From JAKVCB01 sp963578605 (lineage in GTDB: Bacteria; Planctomycetota; Planctomycetia; Pirellulales; Lacipirellulaceae), in assembly GCA_963578605.1 (NCBI GenBank), contig CAUZEA010000018.1:1-64000 (forward strand): a stretch of 64,000 nt of DNA, given 5' to 3'. Below, one piece after another: positions 8,523 to 16,859 of the stretch. Position 1 is the stretch's first letter. Every line of letters begins with the position of its first letter. A program made the position numbers and the translations under genes. The notes beneath the pieces are model-generated. The model was not told the DNA's origin and searched no databases. It saw nothing but the letters and a program-made list of their open reading frames with translations.

Positions 8523-9833
8523 TCAGGTGTAGCGGACGGTCTGGTGTTCTGGTTCGAAAAACGCGGGGAGCAGAGAGTCGACCCGTAAGAGGCCGGAGCG
8601 GGTAAGTTCGATTCGCTTGTCGGCAAGGTTGACCTTGAGCAGGCCTTGTTCTTCGTAGCCGAGCCAGTCGTCACGCCATGTTTCCAAGATATTCACCCCG
8701 AATTTTTTCTGGAAGTAGGAAAAATCAAGCCAACCTTTCTTCAGCTGCAGAATCATTTCACGTATGAGTGCTTGCCGGGGAGTTGTTTGAAAACCACGGG
8801 TCAAGGGAAGTTCGCGAGCTTCCAACCGACGGCAGTACTCTTCCCATTCGGGGGAGTTCTGATAGTGCACGCCCTGGACGTGTCCGAAACTGGCAATACC
8901 GGTTGCGAGCAGATCGCTCCCTTGCCAGAGGTTGTCGCGGTAACTGAAGTGCATCTGGTGGGGATCTTTGACCATGGTGTAGGCACTCGAGACGGAATAA
9001 CCGACCGCTTCCAACTCATCGAATGCAAACGAAACCCAGGATCGCTTGGTGTCCCAGTTTGCGACCGGTGTATCGATTTTTCCAGCGAGGATATCTCGCG
9101 AGTAGACGGTATTGAATGGCAGTTCCATTTGGTAGATGGTGACGCTGTCGGCGGCGAGTTCGATGGCTTGCCGAACAGTTGCTTTCCATTTTTCTTCAGT
9201 TTCACCAACCATGCCCGCAATGAGATCGATATTGGTGTTTGCAAAACCAGCAGCCTGAATCCATGGCCAGCTGCGAAAGATCTCAGCCGATTCATGTGCC
9301 CGACCATTCTCGCGCAGGATATCGTCGTCAAAATGTTCGACGCCCAGGCTGAGACGTGTTATGCCGAGTTCGCAGAGTGTCTCGATTTTCGCTTCCGATA
9401 AGGTTCCCGGCTCACATTCAAAGGTTACTTCCTCTGCTTTGTCCCAAAGGATGTTTTCCTGAAGTCGATTGACGAGTCGGCGAAGTTGCCTGCTGCTCAG
9501 GAAGGAAGGTGTACCACCACCGAAATAGACGAATCGGAAGGGGCGCCCTCCCATGACTGGCAGCTTGCTGACAAGCTCAATTTCATTTGCCAGGGCTGCC
9601 AGGTAACGCTCCACCTGGTCACCATTCTTGTCGGTGAACACCTTGAAGTAACAGAACTTGCACCGTTTGCGACAGAAAGGGATATGCAGGTAGAGCCCAA
9701 GCGGTACATCCGCTGGTGGAGTGTGAAGCGTGGTCTGGACTTTCTCCAACTGGTCACTCGACCATTGAGAAAAGGGTGGGTAATTACTGATGAAGTAACT
9801 GCCAACATCTGTCTTGGAAGTTTGTTCTGGCAT
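8523..9833 (-). CDS. HemW/HemN-like radical SAM protein
   Basis: A 436-residue radical SAM enzyme. The cluster-binding motif CRKRCKFC gives Cys54, Cys58 and Cys61 (CxxxCxxC) after YLHIPF, and the SAM-binding GGGTPS is at about 105-110. Further family blocks are LSLGVEHFDDDIL and NIDLIAGMVGET. The C-terminus is HemN-like: FGHVQGVHYQN, then a winged-helix-like end with RIELTRSGLLRVD. Canonical HemW has CDF after the third Cys; this protein has CYF, and its N-terminal 45 residues are extra. It therefore looks like a paralogue rather than the housekeeping haem chaperone. It sits directly upstream of the lipoyl carrier and downstream of the propeller gene. The ATG at 9833 is preferred to the TTG at 9845. 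No coproporphyrinogen oxidase role can be claimed. Confidence 0.85.
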   Translation of the reverse strand: MPEQTSKTDVGSYFISNYPPFSQWSSDQLEKVQTTLHTPPADVPLGLYLHIPFCRKRCKFCYFKVFTDKNGDQVERYLAALANEIELVSKLPVMGGRPFRFVYFGGGTPSFLSSRQLRRLVNRLQENILWDKAEEVTFECEPGTLSEAKIETLCELGITRLSLGVEHFDDDILRENGRAHESAEIFRSWPWIQAAGFANTNIDLIAGMVGETEEKWKATVRQAIELAADSVTIYQMELPFNTVYSRDILAGKIDTPVANWDTKRSWVSFAFDELEAVGYSVSSAYTMVKDPHQMHFSYRDNLWQGSDLLATGIASFGHVQGVHYQNSPEWEEYCRRLEARELPLTRGFQTTPRQALIREMILQLKKGWLDFSYFQKKFGVNILETWRDDWLGYEEQGLLKVNLADKRIELTRSGLLRVDSLLPAFFEPEHQTVRYT

Positions 9834-9988
9834 GGAAAAGCACAAAATTGTGAAATGGTTGAATAATCTATTGCCGAGCTCAAGTCTGTTAAAACATCAA
9901 GCGGCTGGCATTTCGTTGTAACCGGTTCGAAGTGTGTTCTACTGGTATGCGGAACGAGAACAAAGCCAGCAGAGTTTGCTTTGAGGTA

Positions 9989-11146
9989 TCAATGATTTCC
10001 TTGACTCTGAGATCCAAAACAGTAAAGCGTTCCATCGGTGTTCCCGAGGATGAGTTGTCCTGCGACCACAACCGGCGAACCGACGAATCCACCCCCGGCA
10101 TCATATTCCCACACGGGCTCACCGGTCTCAATATCCAACAGGTAGATCCGGCCTTTGACGGTTGCACACACGATCTGGTTACCAGCGATGATGGGTGAGC
10201 TATCCACGCGACTTTTCACCGGGACTTTCCACCGCAGTTTGCCGCTGGACGGTTCCAGCGCGTATATCGATTTTCCCTGCGATCCAAAGACAACCAGTCG
10301 GCTATCGACAGCAGCGGCTGTGCGGAGGCTCTGGCGGCGTTGGGGGTCGTGGTAGGTCCAGTCGATGTGTGGCTTCGTTTCGGAGGCTGTGCCCAGAACA
10401 ACAGCGTAGAAGGTTCCCTGTTCGGTACCGAAAAAAGCACGATCTTGGTGTGCCGCTGGTGTCGATCCGGTGGGACCATCGATTGGTAGCGTAGCAGAGA
10501 GAACGCCTGTGTTGGCATCGACGATGTGCAATTTTCCGTCGCAACCTGCCAGCAACGCCTGCCCGGCAGCGATCGTGGGAGCGCACCTCAGGGGAGCGTC
10601 AATTTCGTACCTCCATTCTCGCTGGCCATCGTGAATCGACAGACTGGTGAGAATACCCGCATCGTTGGTGAGCAGAACCGATTCTTTATAAATGATAGGT
10701 CCGACGTATGATTCTGCCTCGAGTTCGACCGACCAGACAGTGTGACCGTCTTCAGTGCTCAGGCACCAGAGCATACCATCGTAGTCGCTGACGTAAATTT
10801 GGCCGTTTTGAACGGCTGCCGCGGCGGCAAATCCAGCCATTTCAAATGGTTGCTTCCAGATTGATTTTCCGTCGGCAAGCCGGATTGCATGGAAAGCAGC
10901 GTCGGTATCGCCAATGTAGACAACGCCTTCGGAGACGACAGCCGTTGCTTCAAACCCCGCGTCCTCGGCGACATATTTCCACTGCAGATCAATACTGCCG
11001 CTGAGCGAAGAATTGGCAACTCCTGAGCTGTGCAGATCATGACGAACCAGGGGCCAATGGTCCGTGGCCTCACCGTCAGCAAGCACCATCGATGCCAACA
11101 GGCTCGTTCCGACTGCAAAAAGGCAAAATTCAAAACGCTGTTTCAT
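9989..11146 (-). CDS. Exported PQQ-type beta-propeller protein (BamB-like repeats)
   Basis: A 385-residue secreted protein. MKQRFEFCLFAVGTSLLASM is a Sec signal peptide ending near residue 23, with no lipobox. Eight repeated blades follow the PQQ/BamB pattern: a hydrophobic strand, a small loop (GDTDAAFHAI, SDYDGMLWCL, TNDAGILTSL, GCDGKLHIVD and so on), then a DGxxxW or TGxxxW turn. Such propellers bind partner proteins or, in dehydrogenases, PQQ; no PQQ dehydrogenase active-site motif is seen, so a scaffold role is more likely. The start at 11146 lies 17 bases inside the end of the alcohol dehydrogenase gene and has no ribosome binding site, which suggests translational coupling. Placement in a cytoplasmic redox cluster is odd and may point to an envelope-facing step. 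Confidence 0.8.
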   Translation of the reverse strand: MKQRFEFCLFAVGTSLLASMVLADGEATDHWPLVRHDLHSSGVANSSLSGSIDLQWKYVAEDAGFEATAVVSEGVVYIGDTDAAFHAIRLADGKSIWKQPFEMAGFAAAAAVQNGQIYVSDYDGMLWCLSTEDGHTVWSVELEAESYVGPIIYKESVLLTNDAGILTSLSIHDGQREWRYEIDAPLRCAPTIAAGQALLAGCDGKLHIVDANTGVLSATLPIDGPTGSTPAAHQDRAFFGTEQGTFYAVVLGTASETKPHIDWTYHDPQRRQSLRTAAAVDSRLVVFGSQGKSIYALEPSSGKLRWKVPVKSRVDSSPIIAGNQIVCATVKGRIYLLDIETGEPVWEYDAGGGFVGSPVVVAGQLILGNTDGTLYCFGSQSQGNH

Positions 11147-12281
11147 AGATTTGCAAATAGTCGTCATGCGTGAGTTTGATAGGATTGAATTGCCCAGTCC
11201 ATTGCTCGACAGCAGCGGCAGCGAGTTCCGGGAGGCGATTGCCATCAATACCACATTCTGACAGTTTACCAGCAAACCCCGCTTGTTGGCCAAACTCTTC
11301 GACCAGGTTTGCCAGGCGGTCAACCGCGGTGTTTGCGGAAGAGGAAACTCCCTGACTGGGCAGTTCATTCATCAGCGTCGCGTAATCTGCACCAACAGCC
11401 TTGCCGTTGACCCGGATCACGTGGGGCATCATCAACCCGACAGCCTCACCGTGGGAGATGCCATAACTGGCGGTCAAGGGGTTTGCCAGCGCGTGGGCGG
11501 CCCCAAGCATCGAGTTTTCGATCGCAATTCCACTGAGGCATGCCCCGAGTTGCATTTGGGCACGCACTTCTTGATCGTTGGGATTCCGCAGCACGCGGGG
11601 CAAGTTTTCCGCGAGTCGGCGCCAAGCTTCTCGGCTAAATCCTTGCGAAAACCAATTTCGTGGTTTGGAAACGAAAGACTCCAAGGCATGGGCAGTTGCA
11701 TCAATTCCGGTAAGTGCCGTGACGCGGGGGGGCTGGGTCAGGGTGAGATCGGGATCCAGAATCGCAGTTCGAAACGCAGCCTGTTTATCACCACAGGCCA
11801 TCTTGAGATGGGTTTCAGCATCGGAAATCAAGGCGTATGACTGTGTTTCGCTGCCAGTTCCTGCCGTGGTTGGTACCGCGATCATCGGCAACAAGGGCCC
11901 CGTCGCTTTTTCCATACCCCAGTAATCGCGCATTTCCCCGCCGCAGGAATAGAGGAAATTGATTCCCTTGGCACAATCCATCGAACTTCCCCCCCCGAGT
12001 CCAACGATTAGATCTGGTTGGAATTCTTTTGCCACCGCCACACCGGCTTGGACGTGTTCGGTGGTCGGATTCTCTTCGACACCATCGAATTGCCGAACTT
12101 CAAGATGACTGGTTCGGAGTGATTCAACGCCAGGCTGGGTGTGTCCGGCCGCGACAATTCCTGGATCGCTGACCACTAACACGCGGTCCACGCGTAACTC
12201 AGCAGCGAGCGTGCCCAAATCCGCGATTCGACCAGGACCGCAAACAATTTTTGTAGAGAGTTGGAAAGTGGTGGGAATCAT
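11130..12281 (-). CDS. Iron-containing (group III) alcohol dehydrogenase
   Basis: A 383-residue member of the Fe-ADH superfamily, which interconverts alcohols and aldehydes with NAD(P)H in the cytoplasm. The NAD-binding loop VGLGGGSSMDCAKG, the AVPTTAGTGSETQ block and the metal-ligand region are intact. The last includes TGIDATAHALE (Asp and His), LGAAHALANPL and GISHGEAVGLMMPHV (His ligands). The open frame extends upstream to 12353, but family homology starts at the ATG at 12281, 25 bases after the stop of the aldehyde dehydrogenase. Adjacent acid-activating and aldehyde dehydrogenase genes suggest it reduces the aldehyde they produce, or the reverse. Substrate cannot be read from sequence. 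Confidence 0.9.
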   Translation of the reverse strand: MIPTTFQLSTKIVCGPGRIADLGTLAAELRVDRVLVVSDPGIVAAGHTQPGVESLRTSHLEVRQFDGVEENPTTEHVQAGVAVAKEFQPDLIVGLGGGSSMDCAKGINFLYSCGGEMRDYWGMEKATGPLLPMIAVPTTAGTGSETQSYALISDAETHLKMACGDKQAAFRTAILDPDLTLTQPPRVTALTGIDATAHALESFVSKPRNWFSQGFSREAWRRLAENLPRVLRNPNDQEVRAQMQLGACLSGIAIENSMLGAAHALANPLTASYGISHGEAVGLMMPHVIRVNGKAVGADYATLMNELPSQGVSSSANTAVDRLANLVEEFGQQAGFAGKLSECGIDGNRLPELAAAAVEQWTGQFNPIKLTHDDYLQIYETAF

Positions 12282-12306
12282 GGTGGGAAGAAATCGGTAG
12301 ATTCCA

Positions 12307-13728
12307 TCAGCGAGGTTCGAGTTGAAACGCGCGATTACGAAAGAGAAAGTCAATCATGTTTCCTTCGTGCGGTTGAAGCCAGTTGATTTTTGTAGTTGCC
12401 ATGGCGCCGAGGTTCAGGCGATCAATATTTGTCGCGTTCGTCGCCGCTTCGCGAAGCGAAGTGTCCCTGCTGATGACCGTGCACACAAGAGTCGGACCGA
12501 TCTTCTGGAGCATTGCATCTTGTGGGCAACAGACAACCGTGGCAAACGGAAACATGTATTCCTTGCCCACCACACCGCTGTCGGGAGTTGCGGAATGAAT
12601 AATGGTGGGTCGCAAGTAGCTGCAGCAGTCCTTTTCGACCAGGCGAGGACCGTAGGAAGCTGTTGCCTCGGTAACCCCCTCTTCCTGTAGATCCTGTTCG
12701 ATTTGCTTCCAGATGGCCGGTCCCATTCCCTGAACGGTGAACGCTGCCAGGCCAGCATTTGGGTCATCTGGGGGTAAGGCTTCAACCGGTCCGAGACGTT
12801 CGGCTAAGGCCTGGGCAATTTCCTCGGTATGCCGCGAGGCCCAGATCCCAGAACAGTTGATGCAACCACGCCCGCTGTTGATGAAGATGCTTTCAGCCAT
12901 CAGATCCAGATATTCTTCCCAGCCATCAACCACGTCGTCGCCAAGTAAAATCTTGGAGAATCCAGGACCGTGGGCCTGAACTTTGGGATTGCCTCGGTAC
13001 TGCTGGACCGTGGCTGTTCCTCCAAAAATCATCGAGCGTTCACTCGCTTCGAGCACGGCGGCACCCGCTTCCGCCTCACCCGGATAGAGGCAAAAGGCTT
13101 CCGGCGGTACACCAGCCTCGGTGTAGGCAGAAAAAATACGGTACGGGGTCCACGGTTCCTGGGGGCCGGGCTTCAAAACCAGTCCGAGTTGCAGGGCAAT
13201 CACTGGCAGCCAAAGTGTATGAACCCCCGGTGAGTTTGAAGGTAAAACAGCCGCTAGCACGGGTGTCTGGGCCTGGTAGCTGACTTCGACCCCGCGGCCT
13301 TCTTCACCCCATCCACGGGTGAAGATTTCAAGATCGAGCCCACGTGTCAGGCAATCCAGTATACGTTCCAGGTTGTTCAGAACGAACGCGTTCTTTGCCA
13401 TATTTTTGCGGCACATATGTTCGGGAAGACCCGTGCTGGCCGACTGTTGGTGAACAAAGTCTTCTGCAGATTGGCTCCCGTCACCAAGCGGCAACACGGC
13501 GTGTTCATACAAATCAGCTGCCTTGCTCAGCATGGTAAGCAGTTCACCACTGGGAATCTCTTTGAGTCGGGTACGGGCCCGATGGGCCTGCTTCATGTCA
13601 CGGCGGATGATTCCTCCATTGGCCTGGCTTACCTTCGCAATCGGTTCGCCGGTCGCAAAATGCGTTATCTCCACAATTTCCAACGATTCGTATGGTTTCC
13701 CCCAGCGAACAACAGGTAAAGAAATCAT
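12307..13728 (-). CDS. Aldehyde-dehydrogenase-fold protein, probably acylating type
   Basis: A 473-residue ALDH-superfamily enzyme. Recognisable blocks are VLAAVLPSNSPGVHTLWLPV, LKPGPQEPWTPYRI, a cofactor-region element MIFGGTATVQQY, and the catalytic-Cys region NSGRGCINCSGIWAS (Cys289 or Cys292). The position normally holding the general-base Glu (ELGG) reads HGPGFSKI. Loss of that Glu is typical of acylating ALDHs and LuxC-type acyl reductases, which make or use a thioester instead of hydrolysing it. An acyl-thioester reductase is therefore the favoured reading. The frame is open to 13821, but the first 31 residues are low in family character, so the ATG at 13728 was chosen. Neighbours are an acid-activating enzyme upstream and Fe-ADH 25 bases downstream, a plausible acid to aldehyde to alcohol route. 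Confidence 0.8.
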   Translation of the reverse strand: MISLPVVRWGKPYESLEIVEITHFATGEPIAKVSQANGGIIRRDMKQAHRARTRLKEIPSGELLTMLSKAADLYEHAVLPLGDGSQSAEDFVHQQSASTGLPEHMCRKNMAKNAFVLNNLERILDCLTRGLDLEIFTRGWGEEGRGVEVSYQAQTPVLAAVLPSNSPGVHTLWLPVIALQLGLVLKPGPQEPWTPYRIFSAYTEAGVPPEAFCLYPGEAEAGAAVLEASERSMIFGGTATVQQYRGNPKVQAHGPGFSKILLGDDVVDGWEEYLDLMAESIFINSGRGCINCSGIWASRHTEEIAQALAERLGPVEALPPDDPNAGLAAFTVQGMGPAIWKQIEQDLQEEGVTEATASYGPRLVEKDCCSYLRPTIIHSATPDSGVVGKEYMFPFATVVCCPQDAMLQKIGPTLVCTVISRDTSLREAATNATNIDRLNLGAMATTKINWLQPHEGNMIDFLFRNRAFQLEPR

Positions 13729-13943
13729 CGACTTGGATCCCGGAGTGAGTCTGGCTGCTGGCGCGGTGTTGGAGAATTCTGCACTTACTGCAAGTTGGTC
13801 ATTTACCTGCAAGTTGGTCATTTACAATTAACGAGTGTCAAAGCAGAGCGATACTTGGATCGGGGTTGGCAAGGCCTTAACGTTTTGACTGGATCACAAC
13901 GAGGGAGCTGGTGTTTGCGAAACTGCCAGGTAGGGGACAGGTC

Positions 13944-15062
13944 TCAATAGACCCCGACGGTGGTTGCCTCGGTAAGTTCATGATAGGGGCGTACTCCGCT
14001 AACCCCGTCCCAGGGATATTTTTCGTAGGGAGGTTCGCGCTCGCCTTCATCCCGTTCCAAAAATCCCGGCACGAAGAATTCGGAAGTCAATGTGGTCAGC
14101 TTGACACGCCCGGTTTGTCCATAATCAACCACGCGGTTCAGATCTTCAAAATCAACTACTTCAACAACAGCACGTGGCTGGGGAGCGTAGTAGGTAATTT
14201 TATAATTGTTTTCGGCGGTTACCGGGCTGGAACAAGCCAGACCCATCAGGGTGTTGCCGTAGGTGGGTGTCAGGTAGAGGCCGCTTTGGTCGGGTGGCCC
14301 GCCGAACAACTCTTCCACGCAAAATCGAGTCCACTGGGGAGTAAACTCCGTGCCTCCCGAAAAAATCCCAGTGATGCCAGCCGCTGGCAGGCTGCTCCCC
14401 TGTTCTTCCAGGGCGAGGCAAAGCACCTCGATCAGCTTCGGCGTACCAAACATACATTTCACATCGTGGCCCGCCCGCAAAATCGTAATGGCTTGCTCAA
14501 TGCAGTGTTGCTTGTACGCTTCGAGGTGTTCGGTCCATCCTTTCTGGAGGAGTTTAATGACCCAGCGAGGATCCAGATCGATGCAAAAACAAATGCCGCC
14601 TCGATATTGTGCTAAATGCTCAACCGCCAGCCGCAAACGGCGAGGCCCCGAGGGGCCTAGCATCAACCAGTTCGAACCAGGTGGAAAATACTTGTCGGGT
14701 AGCGTTTCACTGAACAGTGAGTAATCGGTGCGAAAGTCTTCACAAGCAACTCGGCTCTTGGGGATTCCTGTCGTCCCGCCTGTTTCAAAAACGTAGACCG
14801 GCTTGCCCGCCAGGCCTTGAGGAATCCATCGACGAACGGGACCTCCCCGGAGCCATTCGTCCTCAAAAGGGGGGAATTTTTTAAGATCGTCAAAACTTTG
14901 GATTTCCGTAAGTGGATCAAAATTCAACTTCGATTTGAATTCGAGCCAGAACGGGCAGCCAGTTGATTCATGGAAATGCCATTGAACCGTTTTCACGGTG
15001 TGTGCGTCGCGAGCTGTATCGGCCTGGTTGATCGCTTCGGCAGAAGGGGAGAATGCGTTCAT
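13944..15062 (-). CDS. ANL-superfamily adenylating enzyme, PaaK/LuxE-like
   Basis: A 372-residue protein with the start of a PaaK-type ligase: an HF...CPFW element, a DDLKKFPPFEDEW segment, and the ATP-binding loop ETGGTTGIPKS at 93-103. A later YLTPTYGNTLMG matches the A5-like core region and YGQTGRVKLTTL the A7-like segment. At 372 residues it is shorter than PaaK (about 430) and close to LuxE acyl-protein synthetase, and it seems to lack a full C-terminal AMP lid domain. It probably activates a carboxylic acid as an acyl-AMP. As first gene of the minus-strand cluster, 215 bases upstream of the acylating ALDH, it would supply that enzyme. The chain length and acceptor (CoA, protein thiol or lipoyl) are unknown. 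Confidence 0.75.
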   Translation of the reverse strand: MNAFSPSAEAINQADTARDAHTVKTVQWHFHESTGCPFWLEFKSKLNFDPLTEIQSFDDLKKFPPFEDEWLRGGPVRRWIPQGLAGKPVYVFETGGTTGIPKSRVACEDFRTDYSLFSETLPDKYFPPGSNWLMLGPSGPRRLRLAVEHLAQYRGGICFCIDLDPRWVIKLLQKGWTEHLEAYKQHCIEQAITILRAGHDVKCMFGTPKLIEVLCLALEEQGSSLPAAGITGIFSGGTEFTPQWTRFCVEELFGGPPDQSGLYLTPTYGNTLMGLACSSPVTAENNYKITYYAPQPRAVVEVVDFEDLNRVVDYGQTGRVKLTTLTSEFFVPGFLERDEGEREPPYEKYPWDGVSGVRPYHELTEATTVGVY

Positions 15063-15153
15063 TTAAATGACGATAGCGAACCGCGTGGCCAGTGGCAACT
15101 AGTCATCCCGAACCGGCCTGGTGGGCGTCATACGCCGAGGTTCCCAGCCACGG

Positions 15154-15184
15154 CAAAAAAAACCTCGCCCAAAGAACGAGGTTT
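15154..15184 (-). terminator. Rho-independent terminator of the 15202-15663 gene
   Basis: On the minus strand an 8-bp stem (AAACCTCG / CGAGGTTT) with a 9-base loop is followed by an uninterrupted U-run. It starts 17 bases past the stop of the minus-strand gene at 15202. It should separate that gene from the cluster below. Confidence 0.85.
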
Positions 15185-15201
15185 CAAAGACTTCACATCC
15201 T

Positions 15202-15663
15202 TCAGCCTTCGGTACTGGCCGGGTTCGGTGCGCTGGAGAGTTGGGCCAGCACTTGAATGACACCGTTAAGGTGCGCGAGCCGCCCTCCAAACCGATCAAT
15301 GAAGTCGTTAAGCATGAAATCGCCTTCCAGAAGGTTTTCATGTGTTTCGTTGATTTCTTCAGTCATGCGATCCAGGAATTCGATTTGAACGTGACTAAGC
15401 GATTCGGCCGCATCTCGACAGGCACTCGCCAGGTAAGGGTTGGCATCCCGCCATTGGTTGAGCTCTTTAGTACGCTGACGTTGGACGGAAGCCATGGTAC
15501 CAACCAAATCTTCAAGCAACTCATTGGTTCGGTCTTGTGCACTGAGGACTTCCCGAAGCACTTCCGTGTGCTCGCTAAAACCAGACGGCAGCGACTGCGG
15601 ATGTCCCGACGAGGTAACATCGACCTGAGAAAACAAAGTAGAGCTAGGCTCACGGGTAGACAT
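15202..15663 (-). CDS. Conserved hypothetical protein, helical
   Basis: A 153-residue soluble protein with no named domain I recognise. It has a Ser/Pro/Thr-rich N-terminus (about 30 residues) and then an almost continuous helical, coiled-coil-prone body: EHTEVLREVLSAQDRTNELL, VQRQRTKELNQWRD and EFLDRMTEEINETHENLLEG. The ATG at 15663 is preceded by GAGAGGAA at a reasonable distance, a better start than the upstream ATG at 15708. A clear terminator follows, so it is monocistronic. Composition and layout recall small planctomycete proteins of unknown role. A protein-protein interaction function is a guess. Confidence 0.7.
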   Translation of the reverse strand: MSTREPSSTLFSQVDVTSSGHPQSLPSGFSEHTEVLREVLSAQDRTNELLEDLVGTMASVQRQRTKELNQWRDANPYLASACRDAAESLSHVQIEFLDRMTEEINETHENLLEGDFMLNDFIDRFGGRLAHLNGVIQVLAQLSSAPNPASTEG

Positions 15664-15866
15664 GAACGGGGGTTCCTCTCTCGACGGGGCGTTCAAGCGT
15701 CCAGCCAAAGGTGGACGTTAGATAACGAACTCTTACTATCACAAAGTTAACAGATGATCTGACAAAAGGGAACCTTTTAAGTGTTACCTTTTCTCAGTAA
15801 TACGGATTGGCCGTGGCAGGTGACAACCGTGACGCCGAGCCGTGGATAGGACTCACGGAACTCGGT

Positions 15867-15906
15867 GATTTTCCAGGCCCCGTCAAGATTTTTCCAGGCC
15901 CCGTTA
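15867..15906. repeat. Tandem duplication, about 20 bp x 2
   Basis: The unit GATTTTCCAGGCCCCGT.AA occurs twice back to back, with one T insertion and one C/T change between copies. It lies in the 570-base non-coding stretch between the 153-aa hypothetical and the next plus-strand gene. There are only two copies, so it is probably replication slippage. Confidence 0.8.
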
Positions 15907-15934
15907 AGATATTGTCTGCCCCACGTACCACCAT

Positions 15935-15978
15935 GCTCCCTCGGCCTTTCTCCAACGCTCCCTCGGCCTTTCTCCAAC
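15935..15978. repeat. Exact tandem repeat, 22 bp x 2
   Basis: GCTCCCTCGGCCTTTCTCCAAC is repeated exactly, directly adjacent. With the duplication 30 bases earlier it makes a short repeat-rich patch in a non-coding region. Nothing else recognisable lies in 15664-16235. Confidence 0.85.
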
Positions 15979-16235
15979 CCTAATGTAATGGAAATTTCAG
16001 ATTTATTCCAGGACTCGGCCCATTTTCTGCGGGAAAAAATTATTTCTTTCAAAATCTATGTTCGAATCCCAGCGGGATCGACCTGTTTGGCTGGTCTTGG
16101 TGTGGGTCTTCTTGATCCTAATTCGGGAGTTAAAGTCCCGGTCTCTGAGTTTCCGATGGACCTTGTAAACCTCCGTGGCGAATTTGGCCGTACCGCTTGC
16201 CGTTCACCACTTGTGCCCCAAGCCAAGATCTTCCC

Positions 16236-16859
16236 ATGATGACCAGCCCCGGCCAGCCCACAGGCCACGAATATGGCTATTTGACCGTCTTGGAGCACGA
16301 TCCAGACGGCTTGCTGGGTGGTTATTTGATCATTGACGGGCGTGGCCGACCGCTGGAGTTCCATTGTACGGCACCCGTGCAGCCCAGCCGAGCGGAGCAG
16401 ATTCTTTATGGGCCGACTTTAGGGCCGTGTCTGGTTGGAGAGCAAATCGGGGGTGGCCTTGTGGCCGCTGCCCGACTCAGGCCTAAGGTTATCCTGATCG
16501 ACAAACTTGATCTCAGTTTCCTTGGCCCACAGCAGGAAATTGAGACTGTCCTGTTAGTTGCTAGCACGGACACGGGATCGGCTGGGGGTGCCTTAGAGCC
16601 ACGGCTTAGGGGAGTGGGTGACCCGACCAGTTTGCCGCAAACCGCAGGTGCGACTGCCCGACATTCGTTCCAGGTTGACCGGTACCGATTTGAATTACCA
16701 CCCAACCGGTTGGGCGATCCAAGTACCGTGAGCCTGCTGCTGGAGTCCCTGAGCCAACGTGTTGATTTAGCAGAACCCTTTGAACGAATTCACCTGGCCA
16801 TCCGCGAGGCAGGAGGAATTGGTGGAAGTGACGAGCAGACAAGTGTTTGCGCCGCGTAA
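16236..16859 (+). CDS. Hypothetical protein preceding the SNF2-type gene
   Basis: A 207-residue protein with no domain I recognise. It has an N-terminal beta-rich stretch (YGYLTVLEHDPDGLLGGYLII), a FHCTAPVQPSRAEQILYG segment, and a later ...VILIDKLDLSFLGPQQEIE... region. It is neither a membrane protein nor exported. Its last 38 bases overlap the preferred start of the SNF2-type gene, a tight coupling that suggests the two act together. The start is the ATG at 16236 (MMTSPGQP); an ATG at 16197 is an alternative. Confidence 0.7.
   Translation: MMTSPGQPTGHEYGYLTVLEHDPDGLLGGYLIIDGRGRPLEFHCTAPVQPSRAEQILYGPTLGPCLVGEQIGGGLVAAARLRPKVILIDKLDLSFLGPQQEIETVLLVASTDTGSAGGALEPRLRGVGDPTSLPQTAGATARHSFQVDRYRFELPPNRLGDPSTVSLLLESLSQRVDLAEPFERIHLAIREAGGIGGSDEQTSVCAA

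Noticed and set aside
16060..16090. GTTCGAATCCC-like segment resembling a tRNA T-arm
   Set aside because: No acceptor, D-arm or anticodon arm around it, so not a tRNA or an obvious attachment site.
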